Below the pieces are notes generated by a model. It had not been told where the DNA came from. It searched no databases and saw only the letters and a program-made list of their open reading frames with translations. From contig CALXBD010000147.1 of assembly GCA_944386445.1 (NCBI GenBank), forward strand, positions 1-43,551: 43,551 nucleotides of DNA, given 5' to 3'. Below, in pieces: positions 17,491 through 26,287 of this stretch. The position numbers and the translations under genes were made by a program. The stretch comes from an uncultured Clostridia bacterium. Its GTDB lineage: Bacteria; Bacillota; Clostridia; Oscillospirales; Ruminococcaceae. Within the stretch, counting starts at the first letter, position 1. Every line of letters begins with the position of its first letter.

Positions 17491-17519
17491 ATTATAACAC
17501 ATTCGGAATATTTTCGCAA
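17491..17519 (-). promoter_or_regulatory. dnaA promoter
   Basis: On the minus strand TTGCGA and TATAAT are separated by 17 bases, with an extended TG before the -10. A DnaA-box-like ATTTCCACA (17521-17529) abuts the -35, which would allow autoregulation. The predicted leader to the dnaA start is about 240 bases. Confidence 0.7.
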
Positions 17520-17663
17520 GATTTCCACAAAGGATCCAGGAAAAATCCTAGAAGAAAAATGTTGAAAACTTAAGTGCTTTTTAGTAATTTTCAAGAAAAC
17601 GGAATTCGTTGCCGTAAAAGTCGGAAAAGAACTGGAAAAAATGTGAATTTTCCAAAAAAACAG

Positions 17664-17693
17664 TTGACAAAAAACATGATTCTACTTTATACT
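17664..17693 (+). promoter_or_regulatory. rpmH promoter
   Basis: TTGACA and TATACT are separated by 18 bases, giving a leader of about 110 bases before rpmH. Confidence 0.75.
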
Positions 17694-17809
17694 ATTATCT
17701 TGAAGGTTTCTGCTAATTTGACCGGTGAACTTGTCAGTGCGCCGGATTTATTAAGGATTCGGATCTGTGCGGGAACCTATACTTCGTATTGGAAAAAGGA
17801 GGGTGTAAA

Positions 17810-17944
17810 ATGAAACGGACCTACCAGCCCAAAAAGCTTCACAGACAAAAAATTCATGGCTTTCGCAAAAGAATGGCCAGCGCCAATGGCCGTAAAGTTC
17901 TGAAAAGAAGACGTGATAAAGGCAGAAAGAGACTGTCTTATTAA
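17810..17944 (+). CDS. rpmH: 50S ribosomal protein L34
   Basis: A 44-codon gene whose product begins [18 protein letters not shown] and ends [12 protein letters not shown], the standard L34 sequence. It is very basic and of normal length. AAAGGAGGG precedes the ATG. It is the first gene of the right-hand cluster, under a strong promoter, and is followed by a hairpin that may limit read-through into rnpA. Confidence 0.98.
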   Translation: MKRTYQPKKLHRQKIHGFRKRMASANGRKVLKRRRDKGRKRLSY

Positions 17945-17988
17945 AATGCTTTTCGGATCTGCACCAGCTGCATTCCGCAAAGAGGGAT

Positions 17989-18022
17989 GGGAGCCATGCG
18001 CCGTTTCGGAGGCATGGCTTCC
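17989..18022 (+). terminator. Attenuator-like hairpin between rpmH and rnpA
   Basis: GGGAGCCATGC (17989-17999) pairs with GCATGGCTTCC (18012-18022) with one G-U pair. The tail TCTGTTTCCTC is only partly T-rich, so this looks like a leaky terminator or processing site between a highly expressed gene and a weakly expressed one. Confidence 0.6.
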
Positions 18023-18094
18023 TCTGTTTCCTCGCGGAAAACCAGAATCCTCTGCGGAAAGGACAAGACCTTAAAACGGGTATTACAGATCAGT

Positions 18095-18508
18095 ATGGAA
18101 GAGAAAAAGCAGCGGAACAGTTCTCCGCATCCGTCGACTCCTTTGCCGGATTTGAAAACTCTGAAATTGAATAAGGAATTCAAACGGGCTTATTATCAGG
18201 GAAAAAATAAGGCAACACCGTATTTTATTTGTTATCGGGTGAAAAATCGCGGAAATGGAACCCGATATGGATTGACTACATCGAAAAAAGTAGGGAATGC
18301 GGTATGTCGGAATAAAGCAAGGCGATTGCTGCGGGCGGCAATTCAAAGCGTCCGGCCTTATATGGAAAATCATTGTGATTATGTGTTTGTGGCCCGGGAA
18401 CGAATTTTGACGGTAAAATCTTATCAGGTGGCAGCCGTGATGAAAGGCTGTTTGAAGGAATTGCAGAAAACCGGTAAGGATTCGAAAAAGGAGTCGCCAA
18501 ATTCATGA
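18095..18508 (+). CDS. rnpA: Ribonuclease P protein component
   Basis: The basic protein subunit of RNase P, which matures tRNA 5' ends with the rnpB RNA. The core starts at [15 protein letters not shown] and includes [25 protein letters not shown], the conserved RNR-type RNA-binding helix, then [10 protein letters not shown]. With the ATG at 18095 the product is 137 residues, slightly longer than usual. The frame stays open upstream to ATGs at 17987 and 17996, but these fall in or next to a stable hairpin and would add a non-conserved 33-36 residues. No clear Shine-Dalgarno site supports 18095 either, so the start is uncertain. Its stop overlaps the yidD start in an ATGA. Confidence 0.9.
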   Translation: MEEKKQRNSSPHPSTPLPDLKTLKLNKEFKRAYYQGKNKATPYFICYRVKNRGNGTRYGLTTSKKVGNAVCRNKARRLLRAAIQSVRPYMENHCDYVFVARERILTVKSYQVAAVMKGCLKELQKTGKDSKKESPNS

Positions 18509-18783
18509 TGCAGCGTTTTTTGATGGCCTGTATCCGTTTTTATCAGAAATATTTGTCAAAACTAAAGGCACCCTGCTGCCGATTTTATCCGACTTGCTCT
18601 GCCTATTCTCTGGAAGCCATCCGCCGCTTCGGAGCATTTAAGGGCGGAATCCTGAGTATCCGGCGGATTTTGCGCTGTAATCCTCTTTGCCGGGGTGGAA
18701 TCGACCCTGTGCCGGATACCTTTCGCTGGCATTACCCGCGGAAAAAAAATTCCCGGCCTATCGATGAAAACCCTCGCCCATAA
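18505..18783 (+). CDS. yidD: Membrane protein insertion efficiency factor YidD
   Basis: A 92-residue protein with the conserved YidD core: IRFYQKYLS, then [15 protein letters not shown] and the [18 protein letters not shown] block. YidD is a small, amphipathic, inner-face membrane protein that helps YidC insertion. Its ATG overlaps the rnpA stop, and yidC follows 66 bases later. The gene order rpmH-rnpA-yidD-yidC is the standard one. Confidence 0.96.
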   Translation: MMQRFLMACIRFYQKYLSKLKAPCCRFYPTCSAYSLEAIRRFGAFKGGILSIRRILRCNPLCRGGIDPVPDTFRWHYPRKKNSRPIDENPRP

Positions 18784-18849
18784 GGCGTTTTCATAAACCT
18801 AAAAAATCGGACTGTGTGTCCGGAGATGTGATGAGAAAGGAATGTGCTC

Positions 18850-20016
18850 ATGTCGCAGCTTTTCGGTACCCCCCTGGGCTGGATTATGTGGTTGTTTTAT
18901 AAGGTGATCCCTAATTATGGGATTGTCTTGATTTTATTTACGGTTCTGATTAAAGCAGCCCTCTTCCCCCTCTCGATCAAACAGCAGAAATCTTCTGCGA
19001 AAATTTCTGTTTTTCAGCCAAAGATTGCGGAGATTCAAAAGAAATACGCGAACAATAAGCAAAAACAGCAGGAAGAAATGATGAAGTTATATGAAGCTCA
19101 CGGATATAATCCCATGAGCGGATGTCTTCCTCTGTTGATCCAGTTCCCGATCCTGTTTGGTATTATTGATGTTGTATACAATCCCTTGACCCATATTCTC
19201 CGAATCCCGAAGGATACTATCAACGCGGCTGTGGAAATTCTGAAAACCAACTACGAGGCTTTGGGCCAGATGGTCGGACAGCAGCAGCTGCAGATCGTTT
19301 CTGAGATGCAGAATCCGGAACATGCCCAGTGGTTTGCAAGTTTGGGCGCGGATTTTGTTGAAAAGGTTTCTAATTTCGACTATACGCTCTTTGGATTGGA
19401 TCTGGGCCAGGTGCCTACTTGGGGGCTCAACTGGCTGCTTTTGGTGCCGCTGCTCTCCGGTGCGACTTCCCTGCTGGTGTCGGTGCTGTCCATGAAGATG
19501 AATCCTGCTACCCAGCAGCAGACCGGCGGAATGATGAAGTTTATGATGTACGGTATGCCGCTGATGTCTGTGTGGATTGCATTTTCTGTACCGGTAGGCG
19601 TTGGTATTTACTGGATTGTTTCTAATATCCTGTCTGGAGTACAGTCGGTGCTGCTGCACAAGTTGTATAATCCTGAAAAGTTCAAAGCAGAATATGAAGA
19701 AAAAATGCGGCAGGAAGAGGAAAAGCGCCGCTTGGAACGTGAAAAGCGGCGTCAGCGCAAATTGGAACGCGGCGAAGAGCTGAGTGACGATGATTTGGAT
19801 GAGGAAGAATTAAGCCGCAAAAAAGAACAGGAAAGAAAAGCAAAGCGGAGTTCTGCCCGTACGGAAGAAGAAGAAAAGGCAGCCCGGGAAAAAGCAGAGG
19901 AAGAATACCTTTCTGCAAAAGAAATGAACCGGCGCCGTTTGGCAGAGGCTCGCCGCCAGGATGCTGAAAAATACGGCGAAGAGTATGTGGAAGTAACGGA
20001 TAAGGATCTGCAGTGA
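18850..20016 (+). CDS. yidC: Membrane protein insertase YidC/Oxa1
   Basis: A 388-residue insertase of the YidC/Oxa1 family, which inserts membrane proteins alone or with SecYEG. Hydrophobic segments include YGIVLILFTVLIKAALFPLS, the CLPLLIQFPILFGIIDVVY helix, LNWLLLVPLLSGATSLL and VWIAFSVPVGVGIYWIVSN. The helical hairpin is rich in Lys and Gln. From about residue 275 a highly charged Glu/Lys/Arg tail of over 110 residues forms a likely coiled coil, longer than in Bacillus YidC and perhaps ribosome-contacting. There is no lipoprotein signal. The ATG at 18850 is eight bases after GAAAGGA; a GTG at 18844 is too close. Confidence 0.95.
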   Translation: MSQLFGTPLGWIMWLFYKVIPNYGIVLILFTVLIKAALFPLSIKQQKSSAKISVFQPKIAEIQKKYANNKQKQQEEMMKLYEAHGYNPMSGCLPLLIQFPILFGIIDVVYNPLTHILRIPKDTINAAVEILKTNYEALGQMVGQQQLQIVSEMQNPEHAQWFASLGADFVEKVSNFDYTLFGLDLGQVPTWGLNWLLLVPLLSGATSLLVSVLSMKMNPATQQQTGGMMKFMMYGMPLMSVWIAFSVPVGVGIYWIVSNILSGVQSVLLHKLYNPEKFKAEYEEKMRQEEEKRRLEREKRRQRKLERGEELSDDDLDEEELSRKKEQERKAKRSSARTEEEEKAAREKAEEEYLSAKEMNRRRLAEARRQDAEKYGEEYVEVTDKDLQ

Positions 20017-20050
20017 CCACGTCTGAATCGCTATTAAAGGAGGTTCCTTG

Positions 20051-21148
20051 ATGATTCGTGAATATACTGCCACCGGCGCAACGGTGGAGGAAGCCATTGA
20101 AAATGCCTGCCGTGAACTTGGGGTTTCTCCCACAGATGTGACCCCTGAGATTTTAAAGCTGCCAAAAAAAGGATTCTTTAAAAAGACACCGGCGGAAGTC
20201 AGAATTGTTGTCCAGTCCGATGAGGAATTGATGCGGGAAGAACCGGCTCCGGTTAAGAAGACGGCTGCAAAAGAAAAAGCAGAAGCTTCTCCTGCAGCTG
20301 CTCCCAAACAGGCTCCGGCTAAAAAAGAAGTTGCTGTGCCCACGGAAAAACCTGCTCCGACTCCCGCACCGGCACCAAAAGAAGAAAAAACGGAACCTAA
20401 AAAGGAAACGACAGCTGCCCCTGTTCAGCCAAAAGCTCCAGCCGCAGAACCTGCGAAAAAGGAAGAAGCGCCGATTTCTGAAGAAGAAATGCAGTCAAAA
20501 ATCAAAACGGCGGAAGAGTATCTTTCCAGTATTTTTGAGAAAATGGGACTGCAGGATGTTCAAATGCGCTTTGAACAAACTGAGAACAGAACGGTCCTGA
20601 TCCATATTGATGGCGGAGAAATCGGTACAGTCATCGGAAAACGCGGTGAAACACTGGATGCAATTCAGTATCTGGTTTCACTGGTGGCAAATCGCCATGA
20701 GGGCGAATATGTCCGGTTTACGATCAACGCGGGAAATTATCGTGAAAAACGGGAGGAAACCCTTCGTGCTCTTGCCCAGCGCATGGCTCGGAAGGTGCTG
20801 AAAACCGGCCGTCCGGTTGCGTTGGAACCAATGAATCCTTATGAGCGCCGGATCATCCATGCCGTTGTGACCGAAATCGAGGGAGTGTATTCCAAGTCTA
20901 CAGGTGAGGAGCCAAACCGTAAGGTGGTCATTAAACCTTCCGGAAAAAGCGGAGCTTCCGGCGGTTCCCGCCGCGAAGGACGTCCCGGAAGAGGAAATCG
21001 TCCTCCCCGCAATAACGCACCTCAAACGGAGAAAACAGCTCCGGAAGCAGATACCGCTTCTTCTGCTCCTGTGGAGCCTGTTGAGGAACCAAAGGTGGAT
21101 ACCCACGATTTTGACAGCGTAAAGCTGTATTCCAAGATTGAACTCTAA
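20051..21148 (+). CDS. jag: Jag/KhpB RNA-binding protein
   Basis: A 365-residue protein with three parts. The Jag N-terminal domain (1-50, with KGFFKKTPAEVRI) is followed by an Ala/Pro/Glu/Lys-rich linker of about 90 residues. The KH domain has the GxxG loop IGKRGE near 195. The R3H domain has ERRIIH near 264. A Gly/Arg-rich low-complexity tail and an acidic end (DFDSVKLYSKIEL) follow. KhpB binds RNA and, in streptococci, pairs with KhpA to control cell elongation. The ATG at 20051 is seven bases after AAAGGAGG. It follows yidC by 34 bases, as is normal. Confidence 0.95.
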   Translation: MIREYTATGATVEEAIENACRELGVSPTDVTPEILKLPKKGFFKKTPAEVRIVVQSDEELMREEPAPVKKTAAKEKAEASPAAAPKQAPAKKEVAVPTEKPAPTPAPAPKEEKTEPKKETTAAPVQPKAPAAEPAKKEEAPISEEEMQSKIKTAEEYLSSIFEKMGLQDVQMRFEQTENRTVLIHIDGGEIGTVIGKRGETLDAIQYLVSLVANRHEGEYVRFTINAGNYREKREETLRALAQRMARKVLKTGRPVALEPMNPYERRIIHAVVTEIEGVYSKSTGEEPNRKVVIKPSGKSGASGGSRREGRPGRGNRPPRNNAPQTEKTAPEADTASSAPVEPVEEPKVDTHDFDSVKLYSKIEL

Positions 21149-21156
21149 ATCACCTG

Positions 21157-21194
21157 AAAGACCTCTCCGCGGCCGGTCCGCCGGAGAGGTCTTT
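21157..21194 (+). terminator. Terminator after jag
   Basis: AAAGACCTCTCCG (21157-21169) pairs with CGGAGAGGTCTTT (21182-21194), followed by one T then C. The T-tract is short, so some read-through into mnmE is likely. Confidence 0.7.
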
Positions 21195-21229
21195 TCAAAC
21201 AGCGATGATTTTTAAAAAGGAGATGCCGT

Positions 21230-22597
21230 ATGTCAGCAGCTGTGATTGCCGCAATTTCAACCCCCTGCGCACCGGGAGGAATCGGTGTGATCCGGATTTC
21301 CGGGCCGGGCGCCATTCAGGTGGCTGATCGGGTGTTTCATTCCGCTTCCGGAAAAACGCTTTCCCAGCACAAGGGATATACAGCCGCGTTTGGATCGGTG
21401 TGGGATGAATCCGGCCCTGTGGATGATGTGGTGGCAACCGTCTTCCGGGCGCCCAAAAGCTATACCGGCGAGGATGTGGCAGAATTTTCGTGCCACGGCG
21501 GCCTGCTGGTGACTCGGAAGGTTTTAAGAGCTGTTTTGGCAGCAGGCGCTTCCCCAGCCGGTCCCGGTGAATTTACAAAGAGAGCGTTTCTCAATGGAAA
21601 ATTGTCTTTGACAGAAGCAGAGGCGGTTACCGATGTGATCGCCGCTTCCAGCGATCAGGCTCTCCGAGCTGCCCGCAGCGCCATGAAAGGTGCTTTATAT
21701 CGGAAAATAAAAGGCGTGACGGATTCCCTTTTGTCTGTCAGCGGCCATATTGCGGCATACATCGATTATCCGGAAGAGGAAATCGACCCGGTGGAGTCCG
21801 CGGAAACAGCTGAAATCCTTGATGATGCGGAAAGACAGCTGCGGGATCTGCTGGACAGCTTTGACCGGGGACGGATCCTGCGGGAAGGCGTGGAAACCGT
21901 TATCGTCGGGAAACCCAACGTGGGAAAATCTACTTTGATGAATCTGCTTTCGGGCTGCCCGAAGAGTATCGTCACGGATATACCAGGTACTACACGGGAT
22001 GTGGTCGAGGAGACAGTCAATTTGGACGGCGTCTTGCTGCGGCTGGCGGATACTGCTGGGATAAGGGAAACGTCAGATGTGGTGGAAAAGGCTGGGGTGG
22101 ACTTGGCCTTGGAACGACTGGATACTGCCGGGCTGGTGTTGGCTGTATTTGATGAGTCCTCTCCCCTTTCGCCGGAAGATCATGGGCTTCTGGATCGGTT
22201 GGAGGGAATGCCGGTGGTGGCAGTCTGCAATAAGGCAGATCTGGAACAAAAAATAGACATTGAGTTTATTAAAAGTAAATTTCAATATTTTGTAGAAATT
22301 TCTGCCAGGGAAAACAGCGGTTTGGAAGCCTTGAGGCAGGAGATCGTGTCCTTGTTGGAGCTGGATGGAATATCTGCAGAAGGTGCTGCTTTAGCAAATG
22401 CCCGTCAGTTTGATTGTGCAAGAAGAGCCTGGACCCTTTTGAAAGAGGCAATTGATACCTTAAAAGCCGGATATACGCTGGATGCCGTAGATGTGGCATT
22501 GGAAAGCGTAATTTCAGCGCTTTTGGAGCTGACAGGTGAAAAAGTGACAGACGCTGTGGTGGATCAGGTGTTTTCACGGTTCTGCGTCGGAAAGTAG
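21230..22597 (+). CDS. mnmE: tRNA modification GTPase MnmE
   Basis: A 455-residue GTPase that, with MnmG, adds an aminomethyl or carboxymethylaminomethyl group to the wobble uridine of certain tRNAs. The N-terminal folate-binding domain begins [20 protein letters not shown]. The G domain has GKPNVGKST near 226, [15 protein letters not shown] and NKAD. The C-terminal catalytic Cys is in FCVGK at the very end. AAAGGAG lies before the ATG. The mnmG start is nine bases after its stop. Confidence 0.97.
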   Translation: MSAAVIAAISTPCAPGGIGVIRISGPGAIQVADRVFHSASGKTLSQHKGYTAAFGSVWDESGPVDDVVATVFRAPKSYTGEDVAEFSCHGGLLVTRKVLRAVLAAGASPAGPGEFTKRAFLNGKLSLTEAEAVTDVIAASSDQALRAARSAMKGALYRKIKGVTDSLLSVSGHIAAYIDYPEEEIDPVESAETAEILDDAERQLRDLLDSFDRGRILREGVETVIVGKPNVGKSTLMNLLSGCPKSIVTDIPGTTRDVVEETVNLDGVLLRLADTAGIRETSDVVEKAGVDLALERLDTAGLVLAVFDESSPLSPEDHGLLDRLEGMPVVAVCNKADLEQKIDIEFIKSKFQYFVEISARENSGLEALRQEIVSLLELDGISAEGAALANARQFDCARRAWTLLKEAIDTLKAGYTLDAVDVALESVISALLELTGEKVTDAVVDQVFSRFCVGK

Positions 22598-22605
22598 GAG
22601 AATTT

Positions 22606-24489
22606 ATGGGATATCAAATGGGCCGCTGCGATGTGGCGGTCATCGGAGCAGGACATGCCGGCGTGGAAGCGGCAATGGCGGCTGCCCGGCTGGGTGCCGC
22701 TACGATTTTGTTTACGCTGACGCTGGATGGAATTGCAAACCTTCCGTGCAATCCCTCCATCGGTGGAACTGCCAAGGGGCATTTGGTAAGGGAAATCGAC
22801 GCTTTGGGTGGTGTAATGGGGATTGCAGCTGACCATACGCTTATCCAAAGCCGAATGCTGAATATGGGGAAAGGTCCAGCCGTTCACAGCCTTCGAGCTC
22901 AGATCGACCGGCGCGCCTATCATACCTATGTGAAAAAGCTGCTGGAAGGACAGGAGAATCTGCGAATTAAGCAGGATGAAGTCACCGGCGTTTTGGTGGA
23001 AAATGGGAGAATTCGTGGGATTCGGACCCGTTTGGGTGCGGAATACGCGGCCGACGCCGTTATTATTGCGACGGGAACGTATTTAAATGGGATGATCCAT
23101 GTAGGCGAGGTGTCTTATCCCAGCGGACCGGATGGCGTTTCTCCGGCAACCGGACTGACGGCAGATCTGCAGCAGCATGGAATCGTACTAAGACGGTTTA
23201 AAACGGGGACTCCGTCCAGAGTCCATAAGCGAAGTATCGATTTCGACCAACTGGAAGAGCAAAAGGGAGATGAGCCAATTGTTCCCTTCAGCTTCGAAAC
23301 AACGGAGCCACTGCAGAATCAGGTGAGCTGTCATATTGCGTACACCAATGAAGAAACCCATCGGATTATATTGGAAAACCTGGATAAGTCGCCGATTTAC
23401 AGCGGCAGGATCCATGCCATTGGTCCCCGGTACTGCCCGAGCATAGAGGATAAAATTGTCAGGTTTTCTGACAAGCCCCGCCATCAGCTTTTTGTGGAGC
23501 CTATGGGAATGGATACCCAGGAAATGTATTTGCAGGGGCTATCCTCTTCCCTGCCCGAAGATGTGCAGATTGCTTTTCTTAGGACGATCAAAGGATTTGA
23601 AAATCTGGAAATTATGCGGAATGCATATGCCATCGAATATGACTGCTGTGATCCACTGGATTTGCGGGCAACGTTGGAATTTAAGGCTGTTTCCGGCCTT
23701 TACGGCGCCGGCCAGTTTAATGGGACATCCGGCTATGAGGAAGCGGCTGCTCAAGGTTTGATTGCAGGAATCAATGCGGCGCGTCAGACGCAAGGAAAAG
23801 AACCCATTACGTTATCGCGGTCCTCTTCCTATATTGGAACTTTGATTGATGATCTGGTGACCAAAGGGTGCTCTGACCCTTATCGCATGATGACTTCTCG
23901 GAGTGAGTTTCGCCTTCTGCTGCGGCAGGACAATGCGGACGAGCGTTTGACTCCTTTGGGATATGAGATCGGCTTGATTTCAGAGCAGAGGTATCAGCGC
24001 TTCCTGAAAAAGATGGAGCAGATTCGTGAGGAAAAACAGCGTGTTTCCAAGGTGAATGTCGCTCCGAGTCGGGAATTGAATGAATTGCTTGTTTCACGTG
24101 GAACAGCGGAGTTGATGACTGGTACTAAAATGGACGACCTGATCCGCAGGCCTCAGCTGAAGTATGACGATTTGGCTCCGTTTGATCCGGAGCGCCCGGA
24201 ACTGTCTTTTGCGGTTCGGGAGCAGGTGGAGATCCAGCTGAAATATGAGGGCTATATTCGGAAGCAGCAACAGGAAGTGGATGAACTAAAGCGGTTGGAA
24301 GGTCGAAAGCTTCCGGAAAATTTGGATTACGGAAAGATTTCCGGACTTCGTTTGGAGGCCCGGGAAAAGCTGAATCGGGTAAAACCCAGAGATGTGGGGC
24401 AGGCGTCGCGAATTTCCGGGGTGAATCCGGCGGATATTTCGACGCTGCTGATCTGGCTGGAGCAGCAGGAAGGAGAAAAGAATGATTGA
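22606..24489 (+). CDS. mnmG: tRNA uridine-5-carboxymethylaminomethyl synthesis enzyme MnmG
   Basis: A 627-residue FAD enzyme and partner of MnmE. The dinucleotide site is [21 protein letters not shown] near the N-terminus, followed by [31 protein letters not shown] and the [16 protein letters not shown] stretch are typical. AGGAG precedes the ATG. Its last eight bases overlap rsmG. Codons near 495-500 contain a perfect parS sequence, so the DNA has a second use. Confidence 0.97.
   Translation: MGYQMGRCDVAVIGAGHAGVEAAMAAARLGAATILFTLTLDGIANLPCNPSIGGTAKGHLVREIDALGGVMGIAADHTLIQSRMLNMGKGPAVHSLRAQIDRRAYHTYVKKLLEGQENLRIKQDEVTGVLVENGRIRGIRTRLGAEYAADAVIIATGTYLNGMIHVGEVSYPSGPDGVSPATGLTADLQQHGIVLRRFKTGTPSRVHKRSIDFDQLEEQKGDEPIVPFSFETTEPLQNQVSCHIAYTNEETHRIILENLDKSPIYSGRIHAIGPRYCPSIEDKIVRFSDKPRHQLFVEPMGMDTQEMYLQGLSSSLPEDVQIAFLRTIKGFENLEIMRNAYAIEYDCCDPLDLRATLEFKAVSGLYGAGQFNGTSGYEEAAAQGLIAGINAARQTQGKEPITLSRSSSYIGTLIDDLVTKGCSDPYRMMTSRSEFRLLLRQDNADERLTPLGYEIGLISEQRYQRFLKKMEQIREEKQRVSKVNVAPSRELNELLVSRGTAELMTGTKMDDLIRRPQLKYDDLAPFDPERPELSFAVREQVEIQLKYEGYIRKQQQEVDELKRLEGRKLPENLDYGKISGLRLEAREKLNRVKPRDVGQASRISGVNPADISTLLIWLEQQEGEKND
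24090..24105. promoter_or_regulatory. parS site inside mnmG
   Basis: TGTTTCACGTGGAACA matches the ParB-binding consensus TGTTNCACGTGAAACA exactly when read on the minus strand. It lies within codons for LVSRGT of mnmG, about 6.8 kb from dnaA. Confidence 0.88.
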
Positions 24490-25201
24490 TTTACAGCAGG
24501 TGGAGACGGTTTTTACTGCGCAGCAGCTTCCCTACTCTGCTGCTTTAGGCGAAAAGCTGGATCGGTATGCAGAATTGCTGGTAGAATGGAATGAAAAGAT
24601 GAATCTGACGGCGATTACCAAGCCGGAAGAGATTGTTGTAAAGCATTTTGCGGATAGTCTCCTTTTGCTGAAGGCCTCTGAAATCCCGCAAAATGGGAAA
24701 ATTATCGATGTGGGAACTGGTGCGGGGTTTCCCTCGGTTCCGGTTTCTCTTGCCCGGTCGGATTTGAAATTGACATTGCTGGATAGCTTGCAGAAACGGA
24801 TTACTTTTTTGGAAGCCCTTTGTGCGGAGCTTTCCCTTTCTGCAGAATGTGTCCATGCGCGGGCCGAAGATGCCGGCCGTCAGCCAAAGTTTCGGGAGAA
24901 GTACGATGTGGCAACTGCCAGAGCGGTTGCGAACCTGCGGGAATTGGCTGAATACTGTCTGCCGTTTGTGAAGGTTGGAGGAGTTTTTGCTGCTCTGAAA
25001 GGCTACGAGATCGAGGAAGAATTGGAAGGCGCCCGGTATGCGATTGCCCAGCTTGGCGGCGAAGTTATAGATGTAAAGAAGTTTCGTTTGGCTGAAGACG
25101 CTTCCAGAGCAATTGTCATTATAAAAAAAGTTCGACCGGTCCCGTCAAAATATCCGCGGATCTCCGCAAAAATCAAAAAAAGCCCTTTGATTGGGCAATA
25201 A
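24482..25201 (+). CDS. rsmG: 16S rRNA (guanine-527-N7)-methyltransferase
   Basis: A 239-residue SAM-dependent methyltransferase (GidB). The SAM motif is [15 protein letters not shown], and the conserved [20 protein letters not shown] lies before it. It methylates G527 of 16S rRNA; loss gives low-level streptomycin resistance in other bacteria. AAGGAGA precedes the ATG, which overlaps the mnmG stop by eight bases. Confidence 0.97.
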   Translation: MIDLQQVETVFTAQQLPYSAALGEKLDRYAELLVEWNEKMNLTAITKPEEIVVKHFADSLLLLKASEIPQNGKIIDVGTGAGFPSVPVSLARSDLKLTLLDSLQKRITFLEALCAELSLSAECVHARAEDAGRQPKFREKYDVATARAVANLRELAEYCLPFVKVGGVFAALKGYEIEEELEGARYAIAQLGGEVIDVKKFRLAEDASRAIVIIKKVRPVPSKYPRISAKIKKSPLIGQ

Positions 25202-25233
25202 AAAGGTCGAAAAGCGGTTTTTTGCGCGACGAA

Positions 25234-25268
25234 AATTTCTGGAAATTATTTCCCGCTTGTGTTATACT
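25234..25268 (+). promoter_or_regulatory. noc promoter with overlapping palindromes
   Basis: TGGAAA (25240-25245) and TATACT (25263-25268) are separated by 17 bases, with an extended TG. Two palindromes cover the -35 and spacer: AATTTC-TG-GAAATT (25234-25247) and GGAAAT-T-ATTTCC (25241-25253). These resemble halves of the Bacillus Noc site ATTTCCCGGGAAAT and could be an autoregulatory operator. Confidence 0.6.
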
Positions 25269-25304
25269 CCAGTTAAAGGACAAGTTTGACAGGAGGATGA
25301 CAAC

Positions 25305-26117
25305 ATGGCGGGAATTTTTTTGAAGGAAAAAACCATTAATCGAGTGGTGTTGCTGGATATAGACGGAATTCTCCCCAATCCTGCTCAGCCGAGGCAGGAG
25401 TTCCGGGCCGGGGAGCTGTCAGAATTGGCTGCCAGTATTCGTGAAAACGGGGTTCTCCAGCCAATCACGGTGCGAAAAAATCCGGGAAAAGAGTATGAGT
25501 TGGTGTCTGGTGAGCGACGACTGAGGGCAGCAAAGGAAGCGGGATTGACGCAGATCCCCGCGGTGGTAATTGAAACAACGGCGCGGCAGTCTGCAATTTA
25601 TGCCATTTTGGAAAATGTTCAGCGGCAGGATCTGTCTGTCTTTGAAGAAGCCAGAGCACTGAGATGCTTGATTACGGAATGGGGCGTCACACAGGAAGAA
25701 GCGGCACAGAAACTGGGAAAGGCCCAATCTACCATTGCAAATAAGCTCCGTTTGCTGAATTTAACGGAGGAGGAACAAAAGCTGATTGTGGAAAACGGGT
25801 TAAGTGAACGCCATGCGAGGGCGTTACTAAAGATAAAGAATCCTGAGCAGAGAATATTTGCACTGAAAAGCGCCATTTCCAATCATTGGAATGTCAGCCA
25901 GTTAGAAAAACATGTGGAGAGGATAGATCAAGAATTAAAAGTTTCAAAGAAGGTCCCAAAACGGATATTTGTTGTAAAAGACGTGCGGATTTTTCTGAAT
26001 ACCATTAACAAAGCCATTGACACGATGAAGAATGCGGGAATTGCAGCGGAGGCGGTACGGCGAGAGGAAGACGGGTGCATTGAGTACCTGGTGAAGATTC
26101 CGTTGCGGAGCAATTAA
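25305..26117 (+). CDS. noc: Nucleoid occlusion protein Noc (ParB family)
   Basis: A 270-residue ParB-family protein. The CTP-binding motif GERRLRA is at 69-75. The four residues that switch DNA specificity between ParB and Noc are Gln141, Lys147, Asn152 and Arg169, with exactly the family spacing (6, 5, 17). Bacillus Noc has Gln, Lys, Lys, Arg and ParB has Arg, Thr, Ala, Gly, so three of four match Noc. Noc blocks division over the nucleoid. The N-terminus MAGIFLKEK is short; a membrane-targeting helix may be reduced. GGAGG precedes the ATG. It is followed by parA and parB after a palindromic spacer containing parS. Confidence 0.93.
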   Translation: MAGIFLKEKTINRVVLLDIDGILPNPAQPRQEFRAGELSELAASIRENGVLQPITVRKNPGKEYELVSGERRLRAAKEAGLTQIPAVVIETTARQSAIYAILENVQRQDLSVFEEARALRCLITEWGVTQEEAAQKLGKAQSTIANKLRLLNLTEEEQKLIVENGLSERHARALLKIKNPEQRIFALKSAISNHWNVSQLEKHVERIDQELKVSKKVPKRIFVVKDVRIFLNTINKAIDTMKNAGIAAEAVRREEDGCIEYLVKIPLRSN

Positions 26118-26163
26118 ACAAATAAGCCGGATGTTCCACGTGAAACATCCGGTTTATTTGTTT
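26116..26163. repeat. 48-bp palindrome with parS at its centre, also a likely noc terminator
   Basis: The left arm (26116-26139) and right arm (26140-26163) pair over 24 positions with one C-A mismatch and one G-U pair. The GC-rich core is CCGGATG...CATCCGG, and the right arm ends in TTTATTTGTTT, a fair T-tract. The first two bases of the left arm are the last two of the noc stop codon. The centre is a parS site. Confidence 0.85.
26132..26147. promoter_or_regulatory. parS site in the noc-parA spacer
   Basis: TGTTCCACGTGAAACA matches the ParB consensus TGTTNCACGTGAAACA at every position. It forms the centre of the palindrome described above. Confidence 0.92.
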
Positions 26164-26174
26164 CACGTGGAACT
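26159..26174. promoter_or_regulatory. Second parS-like site in the noc-parA spacer
   Basis: TGTTTCACGTGGAACT differs from a full parS (read on the minus strand) only in the terminal base. It is 27 bases from the first site, in the opposite orientation, and upstream of the parA promoter. Confidence 0.75.
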
Positions 26175-26189
26175 TTTTAAAAGAAGGTC

Positions 26190-26218
26190 TTTTAAAATAG
26201 GAAAAGGTGTGGTATAAT
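26190..26218 (+). promoter_or_regulatory. parA-parB promoter
   Basis: TATAAT at 26213-26218 with an extended TG before it; the -35 TTTTAA at 26190-26195 is weak, with a 17-base spacer. The parS-like site ends 15 bases before it, so ParB spreading could repress it. Confidence 0.6.
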
Positions 26219-26287
26219 AAAACCATAGCCGTTTTGGAATGAAAAAATCTGCCAAATTGGGCTAAAATCTGATGAATGAGGGGTATC

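Larger units (their letters stand above)
17246..17809. other. oriC, dnaA-rpmH intergenic half
   Basis: A 564-base AT-rich stretch between the divergent dnaA and rpmH genes. It holds DnaA-box-like sites at 17303-17311 (TTTTCCACA), 17394-17402 (AATTCCACA) and 17521-17529 (ATTTCCACA), the dnaA promoter, the rpmH promoter, an 18-bp near-palindrome and a pair of half-parS direct repeats. It corresponds to the incA/incB side of the Bacillus bipartite origin. I see no gene in it. Confidence 0.75.
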
